64,000 bases of DNA, taken from Cohnella baijiui. GTDB taxonomy: Bacteria > Bacillota > Bacilli > Paenibacillales > Paenibacillaceae. Shown here in pieces: positions 25,414 to 32,306 of this stretch; position 1 is the first letter of the stretch; every line of letters begins with the position of its first letter. The stretch is from NCBI RefSeq assembly GCF_020731285.1, contig NZ_JAJFOW010000022.1:1-64000 (forward strand), given 5' to 3'. The notes beneath the pieces are model-generated. The model had not been told where the DNA came from. It saw only the letters and a list, made by a program, of their open reading frames with translations, and did not search any database. The position numbers and the translations under genes are program-made.

Positions 25414-26430
25414 CTATCGTTCGACATCGCCCGCGGCGTCCGTCATCGCGCGGACGATGTCGCGCTCGGACGACATCGGCGTATCCCCGACGACCGTATG
25501 CGCGAGCATCGCCGCGGCGGCCGCGAAGTTCACCGTGCGGCCGGGGGCGAAGCGTTCCAGTTCTCCGTGTACGATGCCGCTCGTGTAGGCATCGCCTGCC
25601 CCGATCCGGTCGTAGACGGCGAACGTAAGCTTGTCGGAGAACGAGAACGTCCCGTCCTTGTATAGATAGCCTTGCAACGAATGCGTATTGTCCCCGTTGA
25701 TTTGCCGGTGTGTGCCTGCGACAGCCGCGAGATCGAAACTTCGCGCGACCGCGGGGATGAGCTCGACCAGCTGCTCGCGGCGCTCGGCCTGGCTCGTAGG
25801 CATGCCCAACGTATGGATCGCGTCCTGCTCGTTCATCATCACGATGTCCGACAGCTGAAGCATCTCCTCATAGTGCGGCTTGGCAAGCGCATAGCCGCCT
25901 TCGCCCCAATGCGCGGGCCGGTAATTGCAGTCGAAGACGACGGTGCCTCCCCGCGCCTTCACCGCGCGGGCGAGCGCCTTCATATGCGCGCGCACCCCGT
26001 CGTTCATGGCGAGGGAGATGCCGCAAAAGTGGACGACGTCGATCCGCCCCGCAATCGCCTCGTAATCGTAGGCGTCCGGAGGCGCCGTGTTGAAGCTGCT
26101 CTCCTGCCGGTTCGTGTAGGTGACGCGTCCCGGACGAACGCCGAAGCCGTTTTCGAGAAAGTACATTCCCAAGTATTTGCCGCCCCGATGCAGAAAATGA
26201 GGCAAAATGCCAAGCTTGCGCAAAAAAGAAGCCGCGGCGTCGCCCACCGAATTGTCCGGCAAGCGCGTGATGAGGCTGCCTTCGTGGCCCAGCCGGGCGA
26301 GCGCCGCGCTAACGTTCACGCCCGTTCCGGAGAAGGAGTAGTTCAGACTGCTCCCCTGGGTCAGCAGCTCGTAGCCCGGCACCTGCAGGCGCATCATCAC
26401 CTCGCCGAATGCCGCAATCCGCTTAGGCAT
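25414..26430 (-). CDS. PfkB family sugar kinase, 2-dehydro-3-deoxygluconokinase-like
   Basis: Ribokinase-fold kinase of 338 residues: N-terminal GEVMMRL, GSSLNYSFSGTGVNVSAALA (sugar site), and C-terminal DRIGAGDAYTSG with the catalytic Asp and anion hole. The closest recognisable group is KDG kinase. The start is ATG at 26430, which overlaps the end of the aldolase gene by 8 bp; longer frames lie inside the aldolase. With a DgaE-type ammonia lyase and a DgaF-type KDPG aldolase, it could phosphorylate KDG (or the amino acid sugar itself), replacing the phosphorylation that a PTS provides in the Salmonella dga system (inference). Confidence 0.9.
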   Translation of the reverse strand: MPKRIAAFGEVMMRLQVPGYELLTQGSSLNYSFSGTGVNVSAALARLGHEGSLITRLPDNSVGDAAASFLRKLGILPHFLHRGGKYLGMYFLENGFGVRPGRVTYTNRQESSFNTAPPDAYDYEAIAGRIDVVHFCGISLAMNDGVRAHMKALARAVKARGGTVVFDCNYRPAHWGEGGYALAKPHYEEMLQLSDIVMMNEQDAIHTLGMPTSQAERREQLVELIPAVARSFDLAAVAGTHRQINGDNTHSLQGYLYKDGTFSFSDKLTFAVYDRIGAGDAYTSGIVHGELERFAPGRTVNFAAAAAMLAHTVVGDTPMSSERDIVRAMTDAAGDVER

Positions 26431-27178
26431 GGGCGTCGACCAGACGTTTCGTCGTCCGGAGCAGCTCTTGCACGTCCGCGACGTTCGTTCGGCCCGTGGA
26501 CTTGTCGATGATCGATGAATACACGTGCGGGATGACCTGCGGCACGTTCGCCTCCAGCGCGATGCGGAGGATCGCTTCGAAGTTGCCGAGGTCGATGCCG
26601 CCGGTCGGCTCCAGGGCAAAGCCGGCTTCCCCGCAAGCCTTGGCGACGGCGCGCAGCTCGTCCTCGCAGGCGAGACCGTTCATCGGGAAGTACTTCAGCG
26701 CGTTACCGCCCATATCTCGGACGAGCGCGATGGCCGCTTCGACCGGCACGATCGCGGTCTGCCCGGCGGCCGCGCTGGCCGGACCCGTCGAAATGTTCAC
26801 GTAGCCGGCTTGGCCCGTCGGAGATACGAGGGCGTTGATCCAGCTGTCCCGGGCGCCCAGGTTCGCGCGCGTCGCGCCGACGGCCGGGAACACCTGGTTG
26901 ATGTGGCTGCCGGGATAATGCTTCGCGATCTCCGCGACGACGGCCGCCTGACGGTTGTCGCCGGCGCCGAGCCCGATCGACACGGCCTCGTCGATCGCTT
27001 CGCCGTAGCGGCGCATCGCCTCCACCGCCGCCTCCGCCGTCGGATAATCCTTTGACAGGACGCCGACCAGCACATGGCCCTCGGCCGCGTCGAACACTTC
27101 CTTGGCGTTATCGATGCTGTTTGCGAGCACGTTCAGTGCGGCCCGCCCCTTGTACCATCTGCTTGCGATCCGGGTCAT
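26423..27178 (-). CDS. dgaF: 2-dehydro-3-deoxy-phosphogluconate aldolase, DgaF type
   Basis: KDGP aldolase family protein of 251 residues, distinct in sequence from Eda. The conserved blocks NVLANSIDNAKE, GLGAGDNRQ, ALVSPTGQAGYVNISTGP, ALKYFPMNGL and PTGGIDLGNF fit DgaF. In the Salmonella D-glucosaminate pathway this enzyme splits 2-keto-3-deoxygluconate 6-phosphate into pyruvate and glyceraldehyde 3-phosphate. It lies one base after the stop of the DgaE-type gene and overlaps the kinase gene by 8 bp. Confidence 0.9.
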   Translation of the reverse strand: MTRIASRWYKGRAALNVLANSIDNAKEVFDAAEGHVLVGVLSKDYPTAEAAVEAMRRYGEAIDEAVSIGLGAGDNRQAAVVAEIAKHYPGSHINQVFPAVGATRANLGARDSWINALVSPTGQAGYVNISTGPASAAAGQTAIVPVEAAIALVRDMGGNALKYFPMNGLACEDELRAVAKACGEAGFALEPTGGIDLGNFEAILRIALEANVPQVIPHVYSSIIDKSTGRTNVADVQELLRTTKRLVDAHA

Positions 27179-27179
27179 G

Positions 27180-28286
27180 TCAATTGCCTCCTGTCAGCGC
27201 GCGGATCCGGTCCGCGATCACGTGGATGTCGTCGCCCTGCAGCGGGCGGGGATCGATGTCGAAGTAGCCTTGGCGGACGCCGTAGTCACGGGTATAGATG
27301 GCGATGTCGCCTTCCTGCAGTCCCAGGACGACCGCTTTGGCCGTCGTGCCGGACGCGGCGGGATCGATATGCACGCGGCCCCGGAAGATCGCGCGTCCCG
27401 CTTCGTCCTGCACGATCGTCACTTTGACGCCGGGGATGTCGTTCAGCGGCAGCAGCACCCGCTCGACGGCTGCTTTTTCCTCCGCGCTGCGGTCGACCTT
27501 GACGCTGTATTCGTCCAGCGCCTGAAGCAGACCGAACGTCGTCTCCTTGCCCACCTTCATGCTGCGGCCGATGCCGTGCAGCTGCACCTTGACCCATTCG
27601 ACGTAGCGGCGCTTGCCGCCGACGATGCCGGAGGTCGGCCCTTCGATCGCTTTGGAGCCGCTGTAGATCGCAAGATCCGAATATGGCACGTACTTCTGCA
27701 AATCCTCTTCGGCCGCCGCATCCACGATAAGCGGCACGCCGTGACGCTGGGCGACCTCCCACGCCTCCTCGACGGAGATCATGTTTTTTTGAACGGCGTG
27801 GTGGCTCTTCACGTACAGGATCGCGGCCGTCCGCTCGCCGATCGCGTCCGCGAGGTGCTCGGCTTTGCCTTCGTTGGCGTAGCCTACTTCGACGAGTTTG
27901 CCGCCGCCCAGAAAGACCATTGTCTCGACGGGCGCGCCGTACTGGACGTTGTGTCCCTTCAGGATGAGGATCTCGTTTTTCGCGATCGGCTCTTGATGCA
28001 GACGCTCGCTCAGCCTGCGGTTGCCCTGCGTCACGATGCCCGCGACGCAAAGCGCGATGCCGCTCGACGCGGAGTTGACGACGACTGCCGCCTCCGAGCC
28101 GAGGATGCGGGCGACGTAATCGCCGGCCTTGTCCACCAGGTCCGCGATCTCGACGTACCGCTGGCCCCCGCGCTTCATCGCTTCCATAACCGTGTCGCTC
28201 GGCGCCGAAACCCCCAGGATGCTCATGCGGCCGCTCGCGTTGATGACCCTTTTTAATCCGTATTTAGCATTCCATGAATCGCCCAT
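27180..28286 (-). CDS. dgaE: DgaE-type PLP-dependent amino-sugar-acid ammonia lyase
   Basis: SelA-like fold type I PLP enzyme of 368 residues. The Schiff-base lysine lies in IYSGSKAIEGPTSG (Lys about 211); other marks are VVNSASSGIALCVAG, VDAAAEEDLQ and the C-terminal VRQGYFDIDPR. DgaE converts D-glucosaminate 6-phosphate to 2-keto-3-deoxygluconate 6-phosphate and ammonia. Here the substrate may be phosphorylated or not, because no PTS genes are present. The start overlaps the deacetylase gene by 23 bp. Confidence 0.88.
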   Translation of the reverse strand: MGDSWNAKYGLKRVINASGRMSILGVSAPSDTVMEAMKRGGQRYVEIADLVDKAGDYVARILGSEAAVVVNSASSGIALCVAGIVTQGNRRLSERLHQEPIAKNEILILKGHNVQYGAPVETMVFLGGGKLVEVGYANEGKAEHLADAIGERTAAILYVKSHHAVQKNMISVEEAWEVAQRHGVPLIVDAAAEEDLQKYVPYSDLAIYSGSKAIEGPTSGIVGGKRRYVEWVKVQLHGIGRSMKVGKETTFGLLQALDEYSVKVDRSAEEKAAVERVLLPLNDIPGVKVTIVQDEAGRAIFRGRVHIDPAASGTTAKAVVLGLQEGDIAIYTRDYGVRQGYFDIDPRPLQGDDIHVIADRIRALTGGN

Positions 28287-29364
28287 TCGCGATAACCCCT
28301 TTTGCGACCAAATTGATTGATGACATGCGCGCTTCCCCTTCGGAATCGATCAGCGCCACCGCTTCGTCGCGGATCTCGAACCACGTCAGATTGGCCCGGT
28401 CTCCGACTTGGATGCGGCCGAGCTCGGGGCGTCTCAGCCACGCCGCCGGCCGGCTCGTCACACCCGCCACGACGTCCGCGAGCGGATAGCCCAGCTGCAA
28501 AAACTTCGTCATGACGCGGGCCAGACTGTAGACGGGACCGTTCAGCCGGTTGCCGCGGTACAGATCCGAGCTGATCGTGTCGAAGTGGACCCCGTGCACC
28601 TTGGCCCCCTCCGCCACCCGGAACGAGAAGCTCGCGGTTCCGTGGCCGACGTCGAGTCGGACGCCGCGCGCTCGCGCCGCCGCGAGCTCCGGGATCGGCT
28701 GGCCTTCGTCGTCGAACAGCATGTTCGGCTTGCCGTTCAAGTAATGCGTCACCACGTCCCCTTGCGCGAGCAGCGGAAGAATGTCCTGGATGCGCGGCGG
28801 CTTGGAGCCGACGTGCACCATGAGAGGCAGCGACGTCTCCTCCGCGAACGCCCGCGCGAGCCGCAGCGGCTCCAGTCCGTTGTCGCGGACGACGCTGCTG
28901 CTGATGCGGGCTTTCAGGCCGACGATGAAGTCGGGAAATGCCCGGACCGCCTTCAACGCCTCCGCACGATCGATCCAGGCGAGATCGGACAGCTCATCGA
29001 TCCGCTCTAGACCGATGCGGGAGACGTTCAGCAGCGCGTACAAATTGGTGTAGGCCTGATCGCGGCTCGCCGCCAGATCCGCGATTCGGTCCGCTCCGCA
29101 GCTGCCGGCGTCGACGACCGTGGTCACGCCTTGCTTCACGCCGATTTCGTCGATCTCGTCGCCATACGGGTCGAACGCCGGAAACGCGTGAACGTGCAGA
29201 TCGATCCACCCGCTCGAGACGTAGCATCCGTCCAGCGCGAGCACCCGGCCTCCGGCGGCGGTTCCCGCCGGCGCGATGTCCGCGACGACGCCGTCTTCGA
29301 CGACAATGTCGATCGTTTCTCCGTCCACCCGCTTAACGCCTTGCAGCACGATCCGTTCAGCCAA
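28264..29364 (-). CDS. Amidohydrolase/deacetylase family metallohydrolase
   Basis: Amidohydrolase-superfamily enzyme of 366 residues related to dihydroorotase-like deacetylases that occur with dgaE and dgaF homologues. The metal-site motif HxH is in WIDLHVHAFP, a likely carbamylated lysine in VGLKARIS, further metal histidines in MVHVGS and VVTHYLNG, and the catalytic Asp region in LDVGHGTASF. TTG at 29364 is chosen: AAGGTG lies six bases upstream, and the protein then begins with the family-typical ERIVLQG strand; an upstream ATG at 29427 has no ribosome binding site. It probably removes an N-acyl group from an amino-sugar acid before the DgaE step (inference). Confidence 0.87.
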   Translation of the reverse strand: MAERIVLQGVKRVDGETIDIVVEDGVVADIAPAGTAAGGRVLALDGCYVSSGWIDLHVHAFPAFDPYGDEIDEIGVKQGVTTVVDAGSCGADRIADLAASRDQAYTNLYALLNVSRIGLERIDELSDLAWIDRAEALKAVRAFPDFIVGLKARISSSVVRDNGLEPLRLARAFAEETSLPLMVHVGSKPPRIQDILPLLAQGDVVTHYLNGKPNMLFDDEGQPIPELAAARARGVRLDVGHGTASFSFRVAEGAKVHGVHFDTISSDLYRGNRLNGPVYSLARVMTKFLQLGYPLADVVAGVTSRPAAWLRRPELGRIQVGDRANLTWFEIRDEAVALIDSEGEARMSSINLVAKGVIANGRFMEC

Positions 29365-29475
29365 TGCTCTCACCTTCTTCTCGTTTGCTGGGTTGAAATG
29401 CGTAGGATGCCGTGAGCTTTGTTTCACCTAGGCTCTGGCGGCAAGCATGCGGGCGGGGCATGCGACACATACACC

Positions 29476-29577
29476 GCATATGGCGCATGTCCGATATGGC
29501 GAATGTACCGCATTTAGCGCATGCCTGCATTTGGCCCATGTCCGCATATGGCGAATGCCTGCATACGGCGCATGCCC
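29476..29577. repeat. Six tandem copies of a degenerate 17-bp unit
   Basis: Units at 29476, 29493, 29510, 29527, 29544 and 29561 follow the consensus GCATATGGCGCATGYCC, and weaker copies flank on both sides (e.g. 29459 and 29578). The unit itself is rich in CATATG/GCATGC-like dyads. The array lies in the leader of the deacetylase operon, 112-213 bp upstream of the TTG start and downstream of the candidate promoter, so it would be transcribed. Confidence 0.85.
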
Positions 29578-29650
29578 GTATACACATCGCCTATTCCTCA
29601 TATGCCGCATTTGTCGCATACGCCCAATACGCAGCCATCCATTCTTAAAC

Positions 29651-29663
29651 ATTATAACGTTAT
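29651..29663 (-). promoter_or_regulatory. Candidate promoter with overlapping palindromic operator
   Basis: On the minus strand TATAAT (complement of 29651-29656) forms a perfect -10 box. It overlaps the 10-bp perfect palindrome ATAACGTTAT (29654-29663). No good -35 hexamer was seen. A palindrome on the -10 box would suit the GntR repressor encoded at the end of this operon. Confidence 0.5.
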
Positions 29664-29831
29664 GAACCAAAAGTAACATGGTCCGGCGATTCGGTCAATA
29701 GAACAGGATCATGTTTTAGGTTCGAAAATTCGTAATGACAAACTTCAATTCGCTGGCCGTATTTGTCAGTCGTTCTCCCCTATACTAAAATAGAAGAAAC
29801 GAACCACCACTAGACATCGGAGGGATTGTGC

Positions 29832-30329
29832 ATGTTTACCACGATCGAAGGATTTGTCTCGGAATGGAACCAAGAATACCAGATTACGCTGAACGTCATG
29901 AACGCCCTGACGGACGCTTCCCTCTCCCAGGCGATCCGGGGCGACCGCCGGACGCTCGGAGGGCTCGCCTGGCATCTCGTGGAGTCGCTGGGCTACATGA
30001 GCCAGTGCGGCCTGTCTTATGAAGGTCCTGCGAAAGACGAGGCGATCCGCCAAAGCGCCGCCGCGATCGCGGAAGAATACCGGAAGCTGGGCGAACGGAT
30101 GGTACAGGCCGTGCAGACGCAGTGGAAGGACGAGGATTTGGCGAGGACCCAGATGCTGTTCGGCGAGGAGTGGCAAAACGGCGCTACATTGAGATTTACG
30201 GTCATGCATCAGGTTCATCACCGCGGCCAAATGACCGTCCTCATGAGCCAGGCGGGCCTTCGCGTCCCCGACGTATATGGGCCGACATACGATACGTGGG
30301 TCGAACGCGGCATGACGCCGCTCGTGTGA
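29832..30329 (+). CDS. DinB family protein
   Basis: Four-helix-bundle protein of 165 residues in the DinB/YfiT group. The usual metal-binding triad is present: His of LAWHLVES (about 47) and HxxxH in MHQVHHRGQM (about 132-136). Members are thiol-dependent S-transferases or damage-inducible proteins of unclear role. The start at ATG 29832 has GGAGGG seven bases upstream; an in-frame TTG at 29826 is too close to that site. The stand-alone gene ends before the 51-bp hairpin array. Confidence 0.9.
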   Translation: MFTTIEGFVSEWNQEYQITLNVMNALTDASLSQAIRGDRRTLGGLAWHLVESLGYMSQCGLSYEGPAKDEAIRQSAAAIAEEYRKLGERMVQAVQTQWKDEDLARTQMLFGEEWQNGATLRFTVMHQVHHRGQMTVLMSQAGLRVPDVYGPTYDTWVERGMTPLV

Positions 30330-30385
30330 GAAGTACGAGCTGGAGGATTGGAACACTAGGACGAGCTTCGCGGCTTGGTCGAACG

Positions 30386-30528
30386 TCAAAGAGGGAGTCT
30401 AGGACTCCCTCTTTGAGCATTTTTGCCCGCCATAGGCCGAAGAAGGAGTCCACGATTCCCTCTTTGAGCGGTTTGGCCCGCTGGATGCGAATGAGGGAGT
30501 CTAGGACTCTCTCTTTGAGCGTTTTCCG
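30386..30528. repeat. Three tandem 51-bp hairpin units between convergent genes
   Basis: Units begin with GAGGGAGTC (or GAAGGAGTC) at 30391, 30442 and 30493. In unit 1 the arm TCAAAGAGGGAGTC (30386-30399) is exactly inverted at 30403-30416 around three bases, a 14-bp stem followed by T-rich sequence. Units 2 and 3 keep the fold with changes. The array lies between the DinB stop and the convergent SRPBCC stop, so unit 1 may act as a bidirectional terminator. Confidence 0.9.
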
Positions 30529-30533
30529 CCTGC

Positions 30534-31016
30534 TTAGGCCGTTTCCGCCAGATGAGCGGCCAATCGGTCCATCGTGGACTTGGCGCCTTCGATCGCGCCA
30601 ACTTCACGGACGGTTTTCTCCAGGGCCTCAACCGACGGGAATGTCATGACCATAGTCAGGTCGGTCTGCTGCCCCCGTTCCGCAAACGTCACCGTCACCC
30701 GGAAATCCTCCGATTCTCCGTCGCCGTGCGCGTATACGATCCGTTCCGGACGAACGACCTCCAAATAGCGGATCTGATTGTCATAATCGGCGCCGTTCGG
30801 ACCGTGCATGACGAAACGCCAACGGCCGCCCTCTTTGACGTCGATCGCCTGCGTCGTGATGGTGAAACCCGACGGCCCCCACCAATGCGGCAGATGCTCC
30901 GGTTCCGTCCACACTTTGTAAACCAATTCGCGCGGTGCGTTAAACGTTCGGGTAACTTTCAGTTGAGGGCCTTCGATGGCCGTGTTGGTTTCGTTCGGGG
31001 CATGCGCTTGACTCAT
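30534..31016 (-). CDS. SRPBCC family protein (AHSA1 type)
   Basis: START/Bet v1-like fold of 160 residues, Aha1 C-terminal type. Typical marks are VTRTFNAPRELVYKVWTEPEHLPHWWGP at the N terminus and the final helix EVGAIEGAKSTMDRLAAHL. Such proteins in Bacilli are small-ligand-binding proteins of unknown role, often next to ArsR regulators; none is present here. A palindrome GGAATATTCC at 31159-31168 lies in the upstream region and could belong to its control. Confidence 0.9.
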   Translation of the reverse strand: MSQAHAPNETNTAIEGPQLKVTRTFNAPRELVYKVWTEPEHLPHWWGPSGFTITTQAIDVKEGGRWRFVMHGPNGADYDNQIRYLEVVRPERIVYAHGDGESEDFRVTVTFAERGQQTDLTMVMTFPSVEALEKTVREVGAIEGAKSTMDRLAAHLAETA

Positions 31017-31266
31017 GATTCGGATTCCTCCCGTACTTGAATATGGATCTTCGCTTCGTTATCGTTTGCCGTTTACTTACCACATCTTCGTGATTTGCTT
31101 GCTCGTTCCTGCTTGTAGTGAATGCTATCCGGGCCTACGACTTAAATATACTCTAAACGGAATATTCCTGTAAAGGGATATTTGGACTTTTTTCTTGCTG
31201 GAGGTAAGTCAATCGGCGCGATATTGATTGATTGATGAGGTCAATCAGTTGCAAGGAGGATCAATC

Positions 31267-31320
31267 TTGTTTGTTGAAGGACAGTCGTGCTTGTGGGGAC
31301 AGTCGTGCTTGTGGGGATAG
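31267..31320 (+). pseudogene. Candidate repeat-peptide ORF (QSCLWG repeats) broken by TAG
   Basis: A TTG at 31267 follows AAGGAGG (31253-31259) by seven bases. The frame reads MFVEG, then QSCLWG twice, and stops at TAG 31318, produced by a single C-to-T change in repeat 3 (CAG to TAG). Beyond it the same frame continues with QSCLxG hexapeptides through unit 8 (about 31425). Unit 4 has a 3-bp insertion that preserves frame; unit 8 has two extra G that break it. Other frames are also open because the repeat is a multiple of three, so coding status is uncertain; the ribosome binding site is the main support. Confidence 0.4.
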
Positions 31321-31440
31321 TCCTGCTTGCGGGGACAGTCGTGCTTGGTGTGGGGACAGTCCTGCTTGTGGGGACAGTCCTGCTTGTGGGGACAGTCGTG
31401 CTTGTGGGGACAGTCCTGCTTGTGGGGGGACAGTCGTGCA
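31281..31440. repeat. 18-bp tandem repeat array, eight full units
   Basis: The unit is ACAGTCSTGCTTGTGGGG, repeated eight times from 31281 with a partial ninth (to about 31440). Differences are single substitutions (G/C at one position, one T at 31318), one 3-bp insertion and one 2-bp insertion. All six frames stay largely open. Confidence 0.92.
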
Positions 31441-31739
31441 TATTCGGTCCGCCGTATGGCCGCTTAAAGTCGCTCGACGCCTTGGCCGGCGCGTACGGCT
31501 CGGTCCAGATGCTCCCGGAGCGGACTCCTCGCAGCAGATGGCATCAAATCGTTCGATCCGCCGGGGGCGGAGGAAGCCAATCGGGACGTGACTGCGAATA
31601 ACGGGAATCTCCTTGGTGGGAACATGCGCCATCGGTCAGGCGTGTCGTTCGCACGGGACGCGGCTTGCAATTTGTGTTATCCTGACCCTATGACCAACCG
31701 TGGCAGATTCATTGTCCCGTAGGAAAGGTGCCGTCGATC

Positions 31740-31904
31740 ATGTTTACGCTCAAGGAAAAGATGTACCTGCTCCAGTTGCTGAAAAAGGAAAGCCGCATAT
31801 CTTTCTGGCGTCTGCGTCGCAAGCCGCCCGAGCATGACGCGATTCGGGATAAGCTGGAGCAAATGATCCGAAACGAACAAGTCAACCGCCAGCATTTGAG
31901 CTAA
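31740..31904 (+). CDS. Small hypothetical protein, 54 residues
   Basis: Short gene with AAAGGTG nine bases before ATG 31740. The product begins MFTLKEKMYLLQLLKKESRI and is highly charged, with a second helix (AIRDKLEQMIRNEQVNRQ); it looks like a compact helical cytosolic protein. Similar short KEKMYLLQLLKKE proteins occur in Paenibacillaceae as far as I recall, without known function. Its last codons overlap the 3' end of the truncated NAT frame on the other strand. Confidence 0.7.
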   Translation: MFTLKEKMYLLQLLKKESRISFWRLRRKPPEHDAIRDKLEQMIRNEQVNRQHLS

Positions 31905-32230
31905 CCGCGTCGCAAGCTGCCGCCTCTTCGCGCTTGAAGCCGCCTCCGGACGAGTAGAACCTTCGCTTTTTCCGATACCGCCCGCGATTCCCCCTCCTGC
32001 CCGGAAGCGCCGTTCAAGTGGAAGCAATACCCGCTCCTGCCTTCGGTCAAAAGCCGGACCGACTGCGCCACGCCGATCGGCATCGGCTTCCCTGCGAAAA
32101 TGTCGACCGTCTCCCACGGAATACGCGTCACATGGGCGCGGTGGAGCTCTTTCAAGTAATTCAGCGTCGGAGACGCCGGCTCCTCAAGTCCGAGTCGGGT
32201 CAAATAAGTGCGCTGCGTGTCTTTCTCCAT
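31901..32230 (-). pseudogene. Truncated arylamine N-acetyltransferase
   Basis: The first about 75 residues match the N terminus of arylamine N-acetyltransferases: YLTRLGLEEP, LKELHRAHVTRIPWETVD and the catalytic-cysteine motif SGYCFHLNGA (normally RGGYCFELN). After LNGA the sequence loses all similarity and stops at 109 residues, whereas family members have about 250-270. The catalytic His and Asp are missing. This is a 3'-deleted remnant. Confidence 0.75.
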
Positions 32231-32306
32231 CGGGCGCTTCCCTCCTTGATTTTCGATGAATGGTCAGAATCGCGCCAGGGACGTCGGCGAACCGGCCCAG
32301 CCTCTC

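Larger units (their letters stand above)
29365..29831. other. Promoter and tandem-repeat region between divergent genes
   Basis: This 467-bp gap lies between the amino-sugar-acid operon (minus) and the DinB gene (plus). It holds a 17-bp tandem array (29476-29577), a likely operon promoter with overlapping palindrome (29651-29663), and A/T-rich sequence up to the DinB ribosome binding site. No gene is supported. Confidence 0.7.
31017..31739. other. Gene-poor region with an 18-bp repeat array
   Basis: This 723-bp gap contains the promoter side of the SRPBCC gene, the 18-bp tandem repeat with its candidate short peptide frame (31267-31320), and about 290 bp of GC-rich sequence up to the 54-aa gene in which I recognise nothing. 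Confidence 0.6.

Noticed and set aside
28408..29010. Plus-strand frames opposite the deacetylase gene
   Set aside because: The minus-strand frame has complete metal-binding motifs and a ribosome binding site; the plus frames have neither.
29412..29679. Open frames on both strands encoding Met/His/Ala-rich peptides
   Set aside because: They result from the 17-bp array, lack ribosome binding sites and show no consistent frame preservation (17 is not a multiple of three).
31232..31632. Longer ORFs through the 18-bp array (e.g. CGDSRA or LSPQA repeats)
   Set aside because: All six frames are open because the unit is 18 bp; only the TTG frame at 31267 has a proper ribosome binding site.
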